NCBI RefSeq assembly: GCF_011764445.1
Contig: NZ_BLPG01000001.1
Span: 8,733,316-8,797,315, forward strand
Source: Phytohabitans rumicis
GTDB lineage: Bacteria > Actinomycetota > Actinomycetes > Mycobacteriales > Micromonosporaceae
Reading direction: 5' to 3'
DNA: 64,000 bases
The translations under genes and the position numbers were made by a program. A model generated the notes under the pieces. It was given only the letters and a program-made list of their open reading frames with translations. It did not search any database and was not told the DNA's origin. Positions 54,780 through 62,621 of the stretch are shown piece by piece (position 1 is the first letter of the stretch; each line of letters starts with the position of its first letter).

Positions 54780-56384
54780 TCAGGCGCGTACCGGCAGGAT
54801 CACCGCCGACGGGCGGTCCGGGTCGTGGTGGACCGCCTGGTCGGCGGCGCGCAGCGTGGTCGCGGTGCCGATCGGCTCCCCGGTGCCCGGGTTGCGGGCG
54901 TACCGGGGGAAGGCGCCGCTGGAAACCTGGACCCGGATGCGGTGGCCGCGCCGGAACAGGTGCGCGGTCGGCCACATCGACACCGTGGCGGCGCTGACCT
55001 CGTCGGCGCCGGACAGGCTGGTCAGCCCGTCGCAGACGTTCGTCGAGCGGCCCCGCGGGTCGACGTCGCACAGCCGCACGAAGACGTCCGCGTGCGGGAG
55101 GCTGGAGCCGAACCAGATCTCCGCGCTGACCTCGCCGACCACCTCGACGTCCCGGTCGAGCGCGGCGGTGGTGTAGGTGAGCACGTCCGGGCGCGCCTCC
55201 AGGGCCGCGTTGTCGACCCGGGCCGAGCCGCGCTCCAGGCGTACGCCGCCGACCGCCGGGGTCGGCTCGGCCGGGTCGTAGCGGTACCGGTCCGGCTCCG
55301 ACGCGCCGGGCGGCTCGGTGGACAGCCCGCCGCCCGGTTGGAGGTGGAACCGCTGGGCGGCGTACCCGGCGGGCGGCCAGGAGTCGAAGTCGCGCCAGGC
55401 TTCCTCGCCCATCACGTACAGGCGTACCGGGGCGCGCTCGGGCGGCTGCTCGCCGCGGGCCAGCGGGAGCGCGAACTCGATCGCCTCCTGTACGCCGGCG
55501 CTGGTGAACTCGGCGTGCGTCCACGGGCCGACCGTCAACCGCGCGGGTCGGCCCGCCTCCTGCAGAGCCTGGAAGTCGCGCAGCTGGCCGGGCAGGAAGA
55601 TGTCGTACCAGCCGCCGATCGAGCTGACCGGCACGCTCACCTCGGCCACCCGGTGCCGGTGGTCGACGTCGGTCCAGTACGGGTCGTCGGCGTCGTGCGC
55701 GAGGATGTCCTGCACGTACGCCGAGGGGTGGCCGAGGGCGGCGACGTCGGCCCGGTTCAGCGGCAGCGTGTCCATGGCGCGGCGGGTCCTGCGCATCTGG
55801 AACGGCTGGCGGAGCAGCGCCGCGCGGCGCTCCTGGCTGCCGACCAGCACGCCCCACATGAACGGGGCCTCCAGCGCGAAGCCGTCCCGGCGCAGGAACC
55901 CCAGACTCAGCGCGGACTCGGACACCTGCGGGACCAGCGCCTTGACCTGCGGCGGGAGGCGGTCGGCGACGGCCCACTGGACGTACCCCATGTAGCTGAC
56001 GCCGACCAGCACGAGCGCGGCACCGAACCACGGCTGCTTGACCACCCAGTCCATCGTCGCCAGGCCGTCCGCGCGCTCCTGCCGCATCGGCGCGAACGTG
56101 CCGCCGGAGCCGAACCCGCCGCGGGTGCTCTGCACGAGCACCTGGAAGCCGCGCTCGGCCAGCGGGCGGGCCATGACCACGCCGAACACACCGCGGCGGC
56201 CGTACGGGGTGCGGATCAGCGCGGTCGGCAGCCCTTCGCCCCCGGCGCCCGGCGCCCAGCGGTCCGCGAGCAGGTCGACCCCGTCGGGCATCGGCACCCG
56301 CAGGTCCCGCTGGACGACCAGGTCGCGGGTCAGCGGCGGGGACAGCTTCAACTGGCGTTCCAGGACGCGGCTAACCAGGCTCAC
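54780..56384 (-). CDS. CocE/NonD-family alpha/beta hydrolase
   Basis: A 534-residue serine hydrolase of the X-Pro dipeptidyl-peptidase/CocE class. The N-terminal domain has MPDGVDLLADRW, RTPYGRRGVFG, STRGGFGSGG and the nucleophile elbow GVSYMGY. The catalytic His is likely in VGPWTHAEF. The C-terminal jelly-roll has DVFVRLCDVDPRGRSTNVCDG. Members cleave esters or amides such as cocaine or beta-lactams; the substrate is unknown. GTG 56384 is chosen; ATG 56408 is an alternative. It is not clearly a siderophore-release enzyme. Confidence 0.88.
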   Translation of the reverse strand: MSLVSRVLERQLKLSPPLTRDLVVQRDLRVPMPDGVDLLADRWAPGAGGEGLPTALIRTPYGRRGVFGVVMARPLAERGFQVLVQSTRGGFGSGGTFAPMRQERADGLATMDWVVKQPWFGAALVLVGVSYMGYVQWAVADRLPPQVKALVPQVSESALSLGFLRRDGFALEAPFMWGVLVGSQERRAALLRQPFQMRRTRRAMDTLPLNRADVAALGHPSAYVQDILAHDADDPYWTDVDHRHRVAEVSVPVSSIGGWYDIFLPGQLRDFQALQEAGRPARLTVGPWTHAEFTSAGVQEAIEFALPLARGEQPPERAPVRLYVMGEEAWRDFDSWPPAGYAAQRFHLQPGGGLSTEPPGASEPDRYRYDPAEPTPAVGGVRLERGSARVDNAALEARPDVLTYTTAALDRDVEVVGEVSAEIWFGSSLPHADVFVRLCDVDPRGRSTNVCDGLTSLSGADEVSAATVSMWPTAHLFRRGHRIRVQVSSGAFPRYARNPGTGEPIGTATTLRAADQAVHHDPDRPSAVILPVRA

Positions 56385-56459
56385 GACACAATACTGGACG
56401 CATGTCAAATAAATGGCAAGCGTTGAGCTTGACGCTGGTGATGCGCGCCCCCATACTGC

Positions 56460-56485
56460 TTACTCGGTAACTACTTACTGAGTAA
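56460..56485. promoter_or_regulatory. PadR operator
   Basis: An inverted repeat with 11-bp arms TTACTCGGTAA (56460-56470) and TTACTGAGTAA (56475-56485), matching at 10 of 11 positions around CTAC. It directly abuts the first possible start of the PadR gene, so binding would block the promoter. Confidence 0.75.
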
Positions 56486-56486
56486 G

Positions 56487-57077
56487 GTGGCGGGGGATTT
56501 GAGCGTGAAGTTCGGCCTGCTGGCGCTGTTCGCCGACGGGCCCAAGTACGGCTACCAGGTGCGCACCGAGTTCGAGGCGCGGACCGGCGGCACCTGGCCG
56601 GTCAACGTCGGCCAGGTGTACACGACGCTGGAGCGGCTGGATCGGGACGGCATGGTGGCCGCCGAGGGCACCAACGCCGAGGGCCGCGCCCTGTACGCGA
56701 TCACCGAGGCCGGGCGGGCCGCGCTGGACACCTGGTTCAGCACCCCGGTGGCCGACGCCGACCGGCCGCGCAACGAGCTGGCCATCAAGCTGCTGATGGC
56801 GGCGACCACCCCCGGCGTGGACGTCGGCATGGTCGTGCAGCGGCAGCGCACCGAGTCGCTGCGGCTGATGCGCGACTACAACACGCTGCGCCGCACCGCG
56901 GACGAGGCCGACGACGTGGCCGGCGTACTGCTGCTGGACAGCCTCGTGTTCGCCCTCGAAGGCGAGGTGCGCTGGCTCGACCACGTCGAGTCCACCGTGC
57001 TGCGCCGGGGCGGGCGCCTCACCCCGGTCATCCGCGTGCGCAAGCCCGGCCGCGCCAGCACGAGGAGTGGACGATGA
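56487..57077 (+). CDS. PadR-family repressor
   Basis: A 196-residue PadR protein. The winged helix is clear (SVKFGLLALFADGPKYGYQVRTEFEA, then VNVGQVYTTLERLDRDGMV), followed by a C-terminal helical dimer domain. The start may be GTG 56487 or GTG 56502, the latter with GGGGGA at good spacing. It overlaps the ABC ATPase gene and probably represses the whole ABC operon through the operator just upstream. Confidence 0.92.
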   Translation: MAGDLSVKFGLLALFADGPKYGYQVRTEFEARTGGTWPVNVGQVYTTLERLDRDGMVAAEGTNAEGRALYAITEAGRAALDTWFSTPVADADRPRNELAIKLLMAATTPGVDVGMVVQRQRTESLRLMRDYNTLRRTADEADDVAGVLLLDSLVFALEGEVRWLDHVESTVLRRGGRLTPVIRVRKPGRASTRSGR

Positions 57078-57784
57078 CGGTACTGCGTTTCGCCCAGGTC
57101 AGCCGGCTCTACCAGTCCGGCCGGGCCACCGTCCGCGCCTTGGACGCGCTGGACCTCGAGGTCGCCGCCGGCGAACTCGTCGCGGTGATGGGCCCGTCCG
57201 GCTCGGGCAAGTCCACCCTGCTGGCGATCGGCGGTGGCCTGGACACCCCGACGTCCGGCCAGGTCTGGGTCGAGGACACCAGCCTCTACGGCCTCGCCCC
57301 GGGCGCGCTCGCCAGGCTGCGCCGGGACCGGATCGGGTACGTCTTCCAGGACTTCAACCTGGTCTCCGCGCTCACCGCGGCGGAGAACGTGGCGCTGCCC
57401 CGGGAACTGGCCGGCGTGCCGGCGCGTACCGCCCGGGGTGAGGCGCTGGCCGCGCTCGCCGAGGTGGGCCTGGCCGACGAGGCGGGCCGGTTCCCGGACC
57501 AGCTCTCCGGCGGCCAGCAGCAGCGGGTGGCGATCGCGCGGGCGCTGATCGGGCAGCGCCGGCTGCTGCTCGCCGACGAGCCGACCGGGGCACTGGACTC
57601 CGGCACCGGGCAGGCCGTGCTGGACCTGATCCGGGCCCGGGTGGACGCCGGCGCGGCGGCCGTCCTGGTCACCCACGAGGCGCGGTTCGCCAGCTGGGCG
57701 GATCGGATCGTGTTCCTGCGCGACGGGCGCATCGTCGACACCACCGGCGGGCCGGACCGAGTCGAGGAGCTGCTGGTCCCGTGA
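57074..57784 (+). CDS. MacB/LolD-type ABC ATPase
   Basis: A 236-residue ATPase of the type VII (mechanotransmission) ABC class. Walker A is GPSGSGKST, the signature LSGGQQQRVAIARAL, Walker B RLLLADEP, and the H-loop VTHEARFA. It pairs with the FtsX-like permease that follows with a four-base overlap. Such pairs export antibiotics or peptides or act in the envelope; the PadR repressor fits a detoxification or signalling role. Confidence 0.94.
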   Translation: MTVLRFAQVSRLYQSGRATVRALDALDLEVAAGELVAVMGPSGSGKSTLLAIGGGLDTPTSGQVWVEDTSLYGLAPGALARLRRDRIGYVFQDFNLVSALTAAENVALPRELAGVPARTARGEALAALAEVGLADEAGRFPDQLSGGQQQRVAIARALIGQRRLLLADEPTGALDSGTGQAVLDLIRARVDAGAAAVLVTHEARFASWADRIVFLRDGRIVDTTGGPDRVEELLVP

Positions 57785-60282
57785 CACGTCTCGTGGAGAT
57801 CGCCGGTTCCTGGCGGGTCGCGGTGCGCGTCGCCCGCCGCACGGCGTACCGGAGCAAGGCCCGCACCCTGCTCGTCGTGCTGATGCTGGCGCTGCCGGTG
57901 TTCGCCGGCACCGCGCTGGCCCTGTCCTACGCCAGCACGTACACCTCGGCCGACGCCGAAGCGACCTGGCGGCTGGGCCGGGCCGACTACAAGATCGACG
58001 GACCGGGCGCGGACAAGGTGCTCGCCACCCTGCCGGCCGGCAGCGAGACCACCCGGATCACGTACGGCCGCACGGTCGTGCGCGCGGACGGCTCCTACAG
58101 CCTGCGCGACTACGAGGCGGTCGACGTGGACCACCCGCTGACCCGTGGGATGTTCGCGGTCCGGGCCGGCCGGGCGCCGCGCGGACCCGCCGAGGTGGCG
58201 GTCTCGGCGAGCCTCGCCAAGGCGGTCGGCGTCGGCGTCGGCGATCCACTGTGGACCGGCCTGCCGCTGCGCGAGCGGACCGTGGTGGGCCTCATCGACA
58301 GCGCCGAGGAGCTGGGCAAACCGATCGTGGTCAGCCCCGCCGACCACCCACTCGGCCCCAGCGGCCCGCACACCCTGGTGGGGCTGCCCGCCGGCGGACA
58401 AGGCTGGCAGCCGCCGAACCCCGCCACGCTCATGACCTGCCGGGACCAGGTGGGCGGTGGGCGGACCTGCACGTCAAGCTTCAGCACCTTCCACCGGCCC
58501 GACCTGCGGCCGGACGCCGCCGAGTTGGCCACCCGTACGGCGGCCTTCGTGCTGGTCGTCGGCTTCGCCGGTACGCAGGTGGCGCTGCTGGCCGGTGCGG
58601 CGTTCGCGGTCGGTGCCCGCCGGCAGCGGCGCGAGCTGGCCATGATGGGCGCGGTCGGGGCCGGGCCCGCGCAGGTCGCCCGGATGGTGCTGGCCAACGG
58701 GCTGGTCCTCGGCGCGTTCGCGGGCGTCTGCGGCGTCGGGCTGGGCGCGCTGGCGTACGGGCTGAACCGGGACCGGGTCGAGCGGATCGCCAACCATCCG
58801 CTGACCGAGGGCGTGCTACCCGTACCGTGGCTGGTCCTGATCGCCCTGTTCGCTGTCGCGGTCGGCCTGCTGGCGGCGCTCGGGCCGGCGCGCGCGGCGG
58901 CCCGGCAGTCGTTCCGGTCCGCGACCTCCGGCCGCGAGGAAGCGTCCCGGGGCGACAACCTGGTCTGGCTGGTCGGCGGCCTGCTGCTGGCCGGCGCCGG
59001 GGCGCTGGCCGCGCTGGTCGCGTCCGGAACGACCGATGGGGTCGTCACCGTCACGGCCGGCACGGTGGCCGTGCTGCTCGGCGTCACCGCGTTCGCCCCG
59101 GTGCTGGTGAGCATCGCCGGCCGGGCCGCGCCCCGGCTGCCGCTGGCCGTACGGCTGGCGGCCCGGCACGCCGCCCGGCACCGGCTGCGCACCGCCGCCT
59201 CGGTCGCCGCCGTCTGTACGGCCGTGGCCGGCAGCATGGCGCTGATGCTCTACCACTCGGCGGAGAGCGTCGACAGCATGGCGATCCAGCCGACCGCCCG
59301 CACCGGGCAGGTGCTCGTGCCGGCGGCGGTGGCCCAGCGGCTGACCCCGGAACGCCTCGGCGAGCTGGAGCGTTCGCTGCCCACCCGCGCGGTCGTGCCG
59401 GTACGCCCGGTCGCCGCCACCGCCGCGGCGCACACCGACAGCGCTCCCGAGTACGGGCAGACCGGGCTGCCCGCGTTCCCCTCCCAGCTGGTGGCCGTCG
59501 GCGGCGCGGAACTGATCCGCGCGGTGACCGGTGCGCAGGCGCCGCCGGAGGCCCTGGAGACGCTGCGCCGCGGCGGGGTCGTCGCCTTCGCGCCGTCCCT
59601 TGTGGACGGCGGCACGGTCGAGCTGATCCCCAGGGACGGCAGGCCCGCGTTCCGGCTCCCGGCGACCGTGGTGCCCGCACCGGACGTCTACACCGACGTG
59701 CCCGGCGCGGTCATCGCCGAACCCACCGCCGCCGCGCGCAAGCTCGCCGTCGAGACGGGCGGGCTGATCGTCGACACCACCCGGGTGCCCACCGGCGCCG
59801 AGCTGGTCGCCGCGAACTCGGTAGCGCTGGCCGCACAGGTCGAGGCGGGGGAGCACCTTCCAACGGAGATCACCGTCGGCAGCAAGCACAGCCCACACCG
59901 CAAGTACGGCCCGATGTTCCTGGTCCTGGCCGTGATCAGCGGGTTGGTCACGCTCGCCGCCAGCGCGGTCGCGGTCGGGCTGGCCACCGCGGAGATGCGC
60001 AACGACCTGTCCACCCTCGCCGCCGTCGGCGCCGGCCCACGGCTGCGGCGGCGGATCGCGGCGGCCCAGGCCGGCCTGATCGTCGGCCTCGGCGCGCTGC
60101 TCGGCGTCGCGGGCGGCATCGCGCCGGCGGCCGGCATGGTGGCGTTCCGCCGGGACCTGGCCTGGCAGGTGCCGTGGCTCCCACTGGCGATCACCGTGCT
60201 GGCGGCACCGGTGCTCGCCGTGGTCGCCACCACCCTGCTGACCCGGCCCCGGCTGATCCTGGTCCGCCGGATGGTGGTCTAA
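57781..60282 (+). CDS. FtsX-like ABC permease, large form
   Basis: An 833-residue membrane protein with about eight helices and a large outer region, as in actinobacterial FtsX-domain exporters. The first helix is near residues 25-47, and FtsX-type blocks (GAVGAGPAQVARMVLANGLVLGAF and LAAVGAGPRLRRRIAAAQAGLIVGLGALLG) appear in each half. GTG 57781 overlaps the ATPase stop. It uses the preceding ATPase to move or signal an unknown substrate. Confidence 0.93.
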   Translation: MTRLVEIAGSWRVAVRVARRTAYRSKARTLLVVLMLALPVFAGTALALSYASTYTSADAEATWRLGRADYKIDGPGADKVLATLPAGSETTRITYGRTVVRADGSYSLRDYEAVDVDHPLTRGMFAVRAGRAPRGPAEVAVSASLAKAVGVGVGDPLWTGLPLRERTVVGLIDSAEELGKPIVVSPADHPLGPSGPHTLVGLPAGGQGWQPPNPATLMTCRDQVGGGRTCTSSFSTFHRPDLRPDAAELATRTAAFVLVVGFAGTQVALLAGAAFAVGARRQRRELAMMGAVGAGPAQVARMVLANGLVLGAFAGVCGVGLGALAYGLNRDRVERIANHPLTEGVLPVPWLVLIALFAVAVGLLAALGPARAAARQSFRSATSGREEASRGDNLVWLVGGLLLAGAGALAALVASGTTDGVVTVTAGTVAVLLGVTAFAPVLVSIAGRAAPRLPLAVRLAARHAARHRLRTAASVAAVCTAVAGSMALMLYHSAESVDSMAIQPTARTGQVLVPAAVAQRLTPERLGELERSLPTRAVVPVRPVAATAAAHTDSAPEYGQTGLPAFPSQLVAVGGAELIRAVTGAQAPPEALETLRRGGVVAFAPSLVDGGTVELIPRDGRPAFRLPATVVPAPDVYTDVPGAVIAEPTAAARKLAVETGGLIVDTTRVPTGAELVAANSVALAAQVEAGEHLPTEITVGSKHSPHRKYGPMFLVLAVISGLVTLAASAVAVGLATAEMRNDLSTLAAVGAGPRLRRRIAAAQAGLIVGLGALLGVAGGIAPAAGMVAFRRDLAWQVPWLPLAITVLAAPVLAVVATTLLTRPRLILVRRMVV

Positions 60283-60758
60283 CCCTGGTCGGCCATCCAC
60301 TCCCGGGCGGCGGCCTCGACCTCCGCGTCGGGCACGTCACGGTCGTGCCGGGCGATGCACCAGCGCACCCCGAACGGGCAGCGCAGCACGCCCATCCGGT
60401 CGCCGCTGAAGACGTCCGCCACGGGTGAGAGCGCGGTCGCGCCGAGCGCGACCGCGCGCTCGTACACCGCGTCGACGTCCGCGGTCCAGAAGGTCATCGT
60501 GAAGGCGTTGCCCTCCGCCGGGGGTCCGACGATCCCGAACGCCGGCATCGGCTCGCTCATCATGAACAGCGAGTCGCCCAGCCGCACCTCGGCGTGCGAC
60601 ACCGACCCGTCCGGCGCGTCCATCCGGCGTACCACCTCGGCGCCGAACGCCTCCCGGTAGAACTCCAGCGCCTTCGCCGAGTCGTACACGGCGAAGAAGG
60701 TCGACAGCGAGCGGTGACCGGCGGGGGCCGGGCTGGTTTTGTCAGTCATGTCGTCCAT
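60279..60758 (-). CDS. PhnB-like VOC protein
   Basis: A 159-residue VOC-fold protein of the PhnB/DinB-like subgroup: STFFAVYDSAKALEFYREAFGAEVVRRM, MMSEPMPAFG, and CPFGVRWCIARHDRDV near the end. The function of this subgroup is usually unknown. ATG 60758 or 60749 may be the start. It is head-to-head with the AraC gene, only 9 bases apart, so a regulatory link is likely. It converges with the ABC permease with a four-base overlap. Confidence 0.87.
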   Translation of the reverse strand: MDDMTDKTSPAPAGHRSLSTFFAVYDSAKALEFYREAFGAEVVRRMDAPDGSVSHAEVRLGDSLFMMSEPMPAFGIVGPPAEGNAFTMTFWTADVDAVYERAVALGATALSPVADVFSGDRMGVLRCPFGVRWCIARHDRDVPDAEVEAAAREWMADQG

Positions 60759-60767
60759 GCTGGTCGG

Positions 60768-61613
60768 GTGGACGGGGATCGGCTTGGACAAACGCGACAG
60801 CAGACGACCAGCGAGTACGGCCTGCTCGGGGTGCGCGGCGTCGACTTCCGGATCGACCGGGTGCCGGCATCGGCCGGGCTCGCCGCCCTGGTCGAGCGGC
60901 ACTGGCTGGTCAGCTGGGACCTGCCCGAGGGCCGCCGCGCCCCGGTCACCCTCCTGCCGCACCCGTGCGTCAACCTGATCGTCGACCGGGGCCAGGCCAT
61001 GATCGGCGGCGTCGGCCGCGAGCGCTTCACCTACGAGTGCGCCGGGAGCGGCCGCGTCTTCGGCGTCAAGTTCCGGCCGGGCGGGTTCCTGCCGTTCCTG
61101 GGCCAGCCGGTGTCCCAGCTGACCGGCGAGGTCCGGCCCCTGGCCTGGCTGTGGGGCGCCGCCGACGCCGGGCGGTTCGCCGCCGACCTGGCCGCCTGCC
61201 CCGACCTCGACGCGCTGGTCGACGTCGCCGAGCGGCACCTGCTCGCGCACTGGCCGGCGCCCGACCCGGAGGTGGCCCGGGTCGGCGAGGTCGTCCGCGC
61301 CCTGCTGCACGACCGGTCCGTCACCCGGGTGTCCGACGTGTCCGGGCGCTTCGGCATGTCGCCGCGCTCGCTGCAGCGCCTCTTCGAGCGGTACGTCGGA
61401 GTCAGCCCCAAATGGGTGCTGCAGCGCTACCGGCTACACGAGGCGGCCGCCCGGCTCGCCGAGGGCACCGCCGGCACCTGGGGCGAGGTGGCCGCCGAGC
61501 TGGGTTATTTCGACCAGTCCCACTTCATCCGCGACTTCACCCGCGCGGTCGGCATGACCCCGGTCGCCTACGCCGACGCCTGCACCCGCCACCAACACCC
61601 CGTCACCACCTGA
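60768..61613 (+). CDS. AraC-family regulator (DUF6597-type sensor)
   Basis: A 281-residue regulator. The N-terminal beta domain (VERHWLVSWDLPEGRRAPVTLLPHPCVNLIV, then FGVKFRPGGFLPFLGQPVSQL) is the DUF6597 type common before AraC domains. The C-terminal AraC domain has two HTH motifs (VSDVSGRFGMSPRSLQRLFERYVGVSPKW and WGEVAAELGYFDQSHFIRDFTRAVGMTP). GTG 60768 is the best start; longer readings cross the VOC gene. It probably controls the divergent VOC gene. Confidence 0.88.
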   Translation: MDGDRLGQTRQQTTSEYGLLGVRGVDFRIDRVPASAGLAALVERHWLVSWDLPEGRRAPVTLLPHPCVNLIVDRGQAMIGGVGRERFTYECAGSGRVFGVKFRPGGFLPFLGQPVSQLTGEVRPLAWLWGAADAGRFAADLAACPDLDALVDVAERHLLAHWPAPDPEVARVGEVVRALLHDRSVTRVSDVSGRFGMSPRSLQRLFERYVGVSPKWVLQRYRLHEAAARLAEGTAGTWGEVAAELGYFDQSHFIRDFTRAVGMTPVAYADACTRHQHPVTT

Positions 61614-61649
61614 CGCCCCCTCCCACCCCCGCGCGCGCTTGGCCCCGGC

Positions 61650-61740
61650 GCGTGGTGGGCGCCGCGCGTGGTGGGCGTCGCGTGGTGGGCGCCGTGTGGT
61701 GGGCGCCGTGTGGTGGGCGCCGCGCGGCGGGCGCCCGCGC
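61650..61740. repeat. GC-rich 14-bp tandem, about six units
   Basis: About six units close to GCGTGGTGGGCGCC, some with two extra bases, lead directly into the GATCAAGG palindrome. A different GC-rich low-complexity stretch follows the palindrome (61848-61995). Reading frames through it are repetitive and not coding. Together these occupy the first half of the 672-base gap before 62286. Confidence 0.7.
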
Positions 61741-61742
61741 GG

Positions 61743-61847
61743 CGTCGATCAAGGACTTTCCCGTCGATCAAGGGCGAACGGCCGTGGTTTGATCTCCGAT
61801 CCACGACCTTTTGCCCTTGATCGACGCAGAAGTCCTTGATCGCCGCG
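61743..61847. repeat. GATCAAGG palindromic element, copy 3
   Basis: The most complete copy. Nested pairs: CGTCGATCAAGGACTT outside with AAGTCCTTGATCGCCG, and GTCGATCAAGGGC inside with GCCCTTGATCGAC. The inner stem contains GGCCGTGG and CCACGACC. It is related to 5570-5674 and 38466-38549. Confidence 0.8.
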
Positions 61848-62001
61848 AAGCGCCGCGGCGCGGGGAGCGCGTCGCGGGGGGCGCGGCGCGGTGGCCGCGT
61901 CGCGGGGCGGGGCGTGGCGTGGCACGGGGCGGGGCGGGGCCGGGCGGGGCGGGGCGTGGCGCCGGGCGGGCGTGGCGCGGCGGCGGGGGCGCGTCTGTTC
62001 G

Positions 62002-62055
62002 GGTGATCGTGGTGACCAATTGCCCCTCGGAGGGCAATTGGTCACCACGATCACC
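62002..62055. repeat. Perfect 24-bp-arm palindrome
   Basis: Arms at 62002-62025 and 62032-62055 are perfect reverse complements around CTCGGA. The arms include GTGATCGTGGTGACC and CAATTGCCC. It could form a very stable hairpin, and lies far from any stop codon on either strand (389 bases after the AraC stop). Confidence 0.85.
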
Positions 62056-62118
62056 GGCGTCCGGGTTCCTGCGGGCGCATCGACCCGGTACCGGGTGGAC
62101 CCAAAGCCCAACGGCTTG

Positions 62119-62179
62119 GGTGATCATGAAGTTGTCCCCGGAAGGAAGCGCTCTCTCGCACGCTAACTTCATGATCACC
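62119..62179. repeat. Perfect 15-bp-arm palindrome with a 31-base loop
   Basis: Arms GGTGATCATGAAGTT (62119-62133) and AACTTCATGATCACC (62165-62179) are perfect reverse complements. It is a different family from the palindrome 64 bases upstream, though both share a GTGATC start. The rest of the gap up to 62285 shows only a ribosome site (GACGAGGAGGAG) for the next gene. Confidence 0.8.
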
Positions 62180-62285
62180 ACCTTGGTCGTGAGTAGGACA
62201 CCCACCGCAGAGTGGGGCGGTGGGTGTCCGGTTCGGGGGTGGGGGTTCGTCATGCTGGTGACGATCCGACGAGGAGGAGCGCACG

Positions 62286-62621
62286 ATGAAGTACCTGATG
62301 TTCGTCTGCACCGACACCGCGCCCGACACCGATACCGCTCCCGAACCGGACATCGAGGTCTGGGTGGCGGACAACGACAGCAACGGCCGGCGGTTGAAGG
62401 GCAACGCGCTGGCGCCGACCTCCGCGGCCACCACGGTCCGGGTGCGCGACGGCGAGCTGCTGGTCTCCGACGGGCCGTTCGCCGAGACCAAGGAGGTCAT
62501 CGTGGGCTTCGACATCCTGGAGTGCGCCGACCTGGACGAGGCGATCGAGGTGGCCCGCACGCACCCGATGGCGCGCGGCGGGCGGCTGGAGCTGCGCCCG
62601 TTCGCGGTCGATGAGTTCTAA
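62286..62621 (+). CDS. YCII/DGPF-domain protein
   Basis: A 111-residue YCII-related protein with the family's DGPFAETKE motif, after MKYLMFVCTD, and a DLDEAIEVARTHPMARGGRLELRPF end. ATG follows a strong AGGAGGAG. These proteins are nearly always encoded next to ECF sigma factors of the kind that follows here (overlap 11 bases). They are thought to sense or modulate; the mechanism is not established. Confidence 0.93.
   Translation: MKYLMFVCTDTAPDTDTAPEPDIEVWVADNDSNGRRLKGNALAPTSAATTVRVRDGELLVSDGPFAETKEVIVGFDILECADLDEAIEVARTHPMARGGRLELRPFAVDEF

Noticed and set aside
54780-56384. CocE-type hydrolase as the siderophore-release esterase
   Set aside because: It is about 21 kb from the NRPS, has no iron box and belongs to the X-Pro peptidase/CocE group rather than the siderophore esterases.
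61743-62179. CRISPR array
   Set aside because: The palindromes differ from each other, are not evenly spaced direct repeats, and no cas genes are present.
61650-62253. Open frames on both strands through the repeat-rich gap
   Set aside because: They follow the palindromes and tandems and encode only biased repeats.
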